Positions 7,127 to 8,974 of a stretch of 8,974 nt of DNA are shown here, piece by piece. The notes under the pieces are model-generated. The model was not told the DNA's origin. It ran no database searches and worked only from the letters and a program-made list of their open reading frames with translations. A program made the position numbers and the translations under genes. Source of the DNA: Holophaga sp. (GTDB lineage Bacteria; Acidobacteriota; Holophagae; Holophagales; Holophagaceae); assembly GCA_030691225.1 (NCBI GenBank), contig JAUYES010000321.1, forward strand, positions 1 to 8,974. The letters are read 5' to 3'. Each line of letters begins with the position of its first letter. The first letter of the stretch is position 1.

Positions 7127-8116
7127 ATGATGTCTCCTTCCATTCTTCTCATCCACACCGGCGGTACTCTCGGCATGGCACCTTTGGGGGAGCCTTCCTC
7201 GCTGGCCCCTGGGCCTTCTCTGGATTTGATCCTGGAACAGGTTCCGGAGCTGCGGCAGTTGGCGGATCTGAAGTTGGTGGTGGCGTTCAATCAGGATTCA
7301 TCCACCAACGAGCCTGCGGATATTTTGCACTTGGCGAGGCTCATTCGCTCGGAGTCGGCGGATTGCGATGGCGTGGTGCTGGTGCATGGCACGGATACCA
7401 TGGCCTTCACAGCCTCGATGCTGGGTTTTCTTCTGGCTGACTTGGGCAAACCGGTGGTGCTGACGGGCTCGCAGCGGCCCTTGGCTTACATCCGCAGCGA
7501 TGCGCGCAGCAATCTGGTGGATGCGGTCACCTTGGCCACCAAGGGCGTGGCGGAAGTCGGCATCTGCTTTGGAGATCACTGGTACCGGGGCGTCGCTACC
7601 GATAAGCTGAGTGTCCACCGCTACGAGGCCTTCGATACGCCCAACTTGCCGCCCCTGGCGGAGTTGGGGCTGCATGTGCATGTCCACCCGCACGCGGGGA
7701 AGTTCGATTACCACGTTCCTGCGGGTCTCGGTCAGGCCTTCGAAACGGCTCTGGCGGTCTATTGCCCCTACCCGGGAATGCCCTGGGCCCTACCACCCGC
7801 AGGCACGCGGGGCATGATTCTGCAGGCCTACGGTGCGGGCAACCTGCCCATGGGGCGGGCGGATCTTCGGGCGTTATTCCGCCATGGGCGGGAGCAGGCC
7901 CTTCCGATGGTGATCACCAGCCAATGTTTGTGGGGCAGCGTCGATTTGGAGACCTACGAACTGGGCGCCCTGGCGTCGGAGGAAGGTGCTATCTCCGGAG
8001 GGTTGCACACTCGCTGGGCGGCCATCGCCAAGTTGGGTTTGGTGCTTGGCGCGGGTGGCGGCCTAGCTGAAGTGCGCGCAGCCTTTGCCTGCTCCTGGGC
8101 CGGCGAACCGGTCTGA
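7127..8116 (+). CDS. L-asparaginase, type I (AnsA-like), cytoplasmic
   Basis: This enzyme hydrolyses L-asparagine to L-aspartate and ammonia. The 329 residues match the family's usual size. The N-terminal HTGGTLGM carries the catalytic Thr (T14); the second active-site block HGTDTM carries T89 and D90. DSS at 57-59, TGSQRP at 113-118, the expected lysine K160 (TDKLS) and PNLPPL at 172-177 also fit, as do YGAGNLP (235-241) and TSQC (264-267) in the C-terminal domain. No signal peptide is present, which with the PNLPPL region points to the cytoplasmic type I form rather than the periplasmic type II. The start is the first of two adjacent ATGs, nine bases after AGGA at 7114-7117. It lies 59 bases after the VWFA-like gene with no strong terminator between, so read-through is possible. 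Codon use is GC-rich, unlike the preceding gene. A glutaminase side activity cannot be judged from sequence. Confidence 0.95.
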   Translation: MMSPSILLIHTGGTLGMAPLGEPSSLAPGPSLDLILEQVPELRQLADLKLVVAFNQDSSTNEPADILHLARLIRSESADCDGVVLVHGTDTMAFTASMLGFLLADLGKPVVLTGSQRPLAYIRSDARSNLVDAVTLATKGVAEVGICFGDHWYRGVATDKLSVHRYEAFDTPNLPPLAELGLHVHVHPHAGKFDYHVPAGLGQAFETALAVYCPYPGMPWALPPAGTRGMILQAYGAGNLPMGRADLRALFRHGREQALPMVITSQCLWGSVDLETYELGALASEEGAISGGLHTRWAAIAKLGLVLGAGGGLAEVRAAFACSWAGEPV

Positions 8117-8134
8117 CCCTAGTTCGCCAGGGCC
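8098..8134. terminator. Inverted repeat spanning both convergent stop codons, possible shared transcript end
   Basis: GGCGAAC at 8102-8108 pairs with GTTCGCC at 8122-8128 across a 13-base loop. An outer GGCC/GGCC stem (8098-8101 with 8131-8134) extends it past a 2-base bulge. The loop contains the asparaginase stop and the decarboxylase stop. The structure forms in either direction but has no T tract on either side, so it is not a canonical intrinsic terminator. It may help to end or stabilise both transcripts. Confidence 0.35.
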
Positions 8135-8974
8135 AACGCTTCCACGCGATCCAGCAGGGCCTCCAAATCACTGAGCTCCGTCATGGGGTTGATGAGCGTG
8201 GTGCGCAGCCAGGTGCGGCCTGAGAGTTTGGTCTTCACGAGGTAGAAGGAACCCTCGCGAATAATTTGCTCGCGAACCTTGGATTGAAAAGCCTCGACAT
8301 CGGCCACGTGGCTCGGCGCATAGCGGAAACACAAGATATTGCAGTCGGGTTCGGTGGCCACTTCCCAATGGGGCCGAGCCTTGATCATTCCGGCAAAGCT
8401 CTGCGTCAATTCCAGCATTTGCTCCACGTAGGTCGCGAAGAAATCGGTGCCCATGACTTGCAGCGAGGCATACACCTGAAGGCCCAGCATGCGCTTGGTG
8501 CATTCCAAGGTGCGCTGGGCAAGGTCGTACCAGGTCTCGCGTGGGTCGGTTCCAAAAAGGTAATTCGCCGACTGACTGAAGGTTTCGAAGGAGCGATCCC
8601 CTTCGCGAAACAGCACCAGAGTCGCCAAAGCCGGAGTCAGCATGACCTTGTGGGCATCCACCACCAGGGAATCGGCGCGTTCAATGCCTTTCAAGCGGCC
8701 GCGCAGTTTATCGGAAAGTGCCAGCCCACCACCGTGGGCCCCATCCACATGGAACCACACGCCAAATTCTTCGCAGAGATCGGCGATGGCCTCCAAAGGA
8801 TCGATGGCACCCGTGGCCGTAGAGCCTGCGGAAGCCGCCACGGCGATCACGGTTTGGCCTTCCGCTCGCGCCTTGGCGAGCGCCGCCCTCAGGGCATCGG
8901 GGCGCATGCGATAGGCCGCGTCCGTGGGGATGACATCCACTGCCCGCGCCCCAAGGCCCATGACCTGGGCGGAA
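8119..8974 (-). CDS. PLP-dependent group II amino-acid decarboxylase, C-terminal part (5' end outside window)
   Basis: The reading frame enters from the right edge (codons for SAQV precede the internal Met at 8961) and ends at 8119-8121. About 285 residues are present of a protein that is usually 450-500 long, so the N-terminal part is missing. Counting from the internal Met, IDPLEAIADLCEEFGVWFHV leads to D73 in HVDGAHGG, the aspartate expected to contact the PLP pyridine nitrogen. DAHK follows, with K105 (bases 8647-8649) as the Schiff-base lysine. The C-terminal domain ends with the usual SGRTWLRTTLINPMT strand. The family includes glutamate, aromatic amino-acid, cysteine-sulfinate and 2,4-diaminobutyrate decarboxylases; the substrate-specifying N-terminal part is not visible, so I do not assign one. 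It is convergent with the asparaginase gene, two bases between stops, and so is regulated separately. No start site or promoter can be judged. Confidence 0.92.
   Translation of the reverse strand, partial: SAQVMGLGARAVDVIPTDAAYRMRPDALRAALAKARAEGQTVIAVAASAGSTATGAIDPLEAIADLCEEFGVWFHVDGAHGGGLALSDKLRGRLKGIERADSLVVDAHKVMLTPALATLVLFREGDRSFETFSQSANYLFGTDPRETWYDLAQRTLECTKRMLGLQVYASLQVMGTDFFATYVEQMLELTQSFAGMIKARPHWEVATEPDCNILCFRYAPSHVADVEAFQSKVREQIIREGSFYLVKTKLSGRTWLRTTLINPMTELSDLEALLDRVEALALAN

Overview
The window reads as ordinary chromosomal DNA from a moderately GC-rich Gram-negative bacterium. An Acidobacteriota origin, perhaps a Holophaga/Geothrix-type member, fits best. The reasons are a TonB-dependent outer-membrane receptor with an N-terminal carboxypeptidase-regulatory-like domain, a secreted protein that resembles the acidobacterial VWFA-related family, and a response regulator followed by a small 'NTDV...HVQTED' protein of a type I associate with Acidobacteriota and delta-proteobacterial lineages. 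This placement is inference from gene content; there is no rRNA or other marker here.

Layout, left to right. (1) Bases 1-472: a short, tryptophan-rich unrecognised protein, possibly truncated by or coupled across the left edge. (2) Bases 565-2712: a likely two-gene operon. Its first gene is a response regulator with an N-terminal receiver, a very long acidic/proline-rich tail and a short conserved C-terminal helix. Its second gene is a 215-residue cytoplasmic protein with a conserved N-terminal motif and an apparent beta-sandwich C-terminus. (3) Bases 2713-2866: an AT-rich leader with a candidate promoter, a TTGCAAT direct repeat, small hairpins and a strong Shine-Dalgarno site. (4) Bases 2867-5743: the TonB-dependent receptor, closed by a perfect 38-base palindromic terminator at 5757-5794. 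(5) Bases 5889-7067: an exported, VWFA-like protein whose DNA is visibly more AT-rich than its neighbours. (6) Bases 7127-8116: a type I cytoplasmic L-asparaginase. (7) Bases 8119-8974, minus strand: the C-terminal part of a PLP-dependent group II amino-acid decarboxylase that runs off the right edge. Its stop lies two bases from the asparaginase stop, inside a shared inverted repeat.

The genes do not form one obvious pathway. The response regulator and its partner look like a signalling or localisation module. The receptor is a stand-alone transcription unit. The asparaginase and the decarboxylase both act on amino acids but are convergent, so they are not co-transcribed. No mobile element, CRISPR array, tRNA or rRNA was seen. 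The most unusual items are the response regulator with its atypical receiver and paired uncharacterised protein, and the compositionally distinct VWFA-like gene without a visible metal-binding motif.
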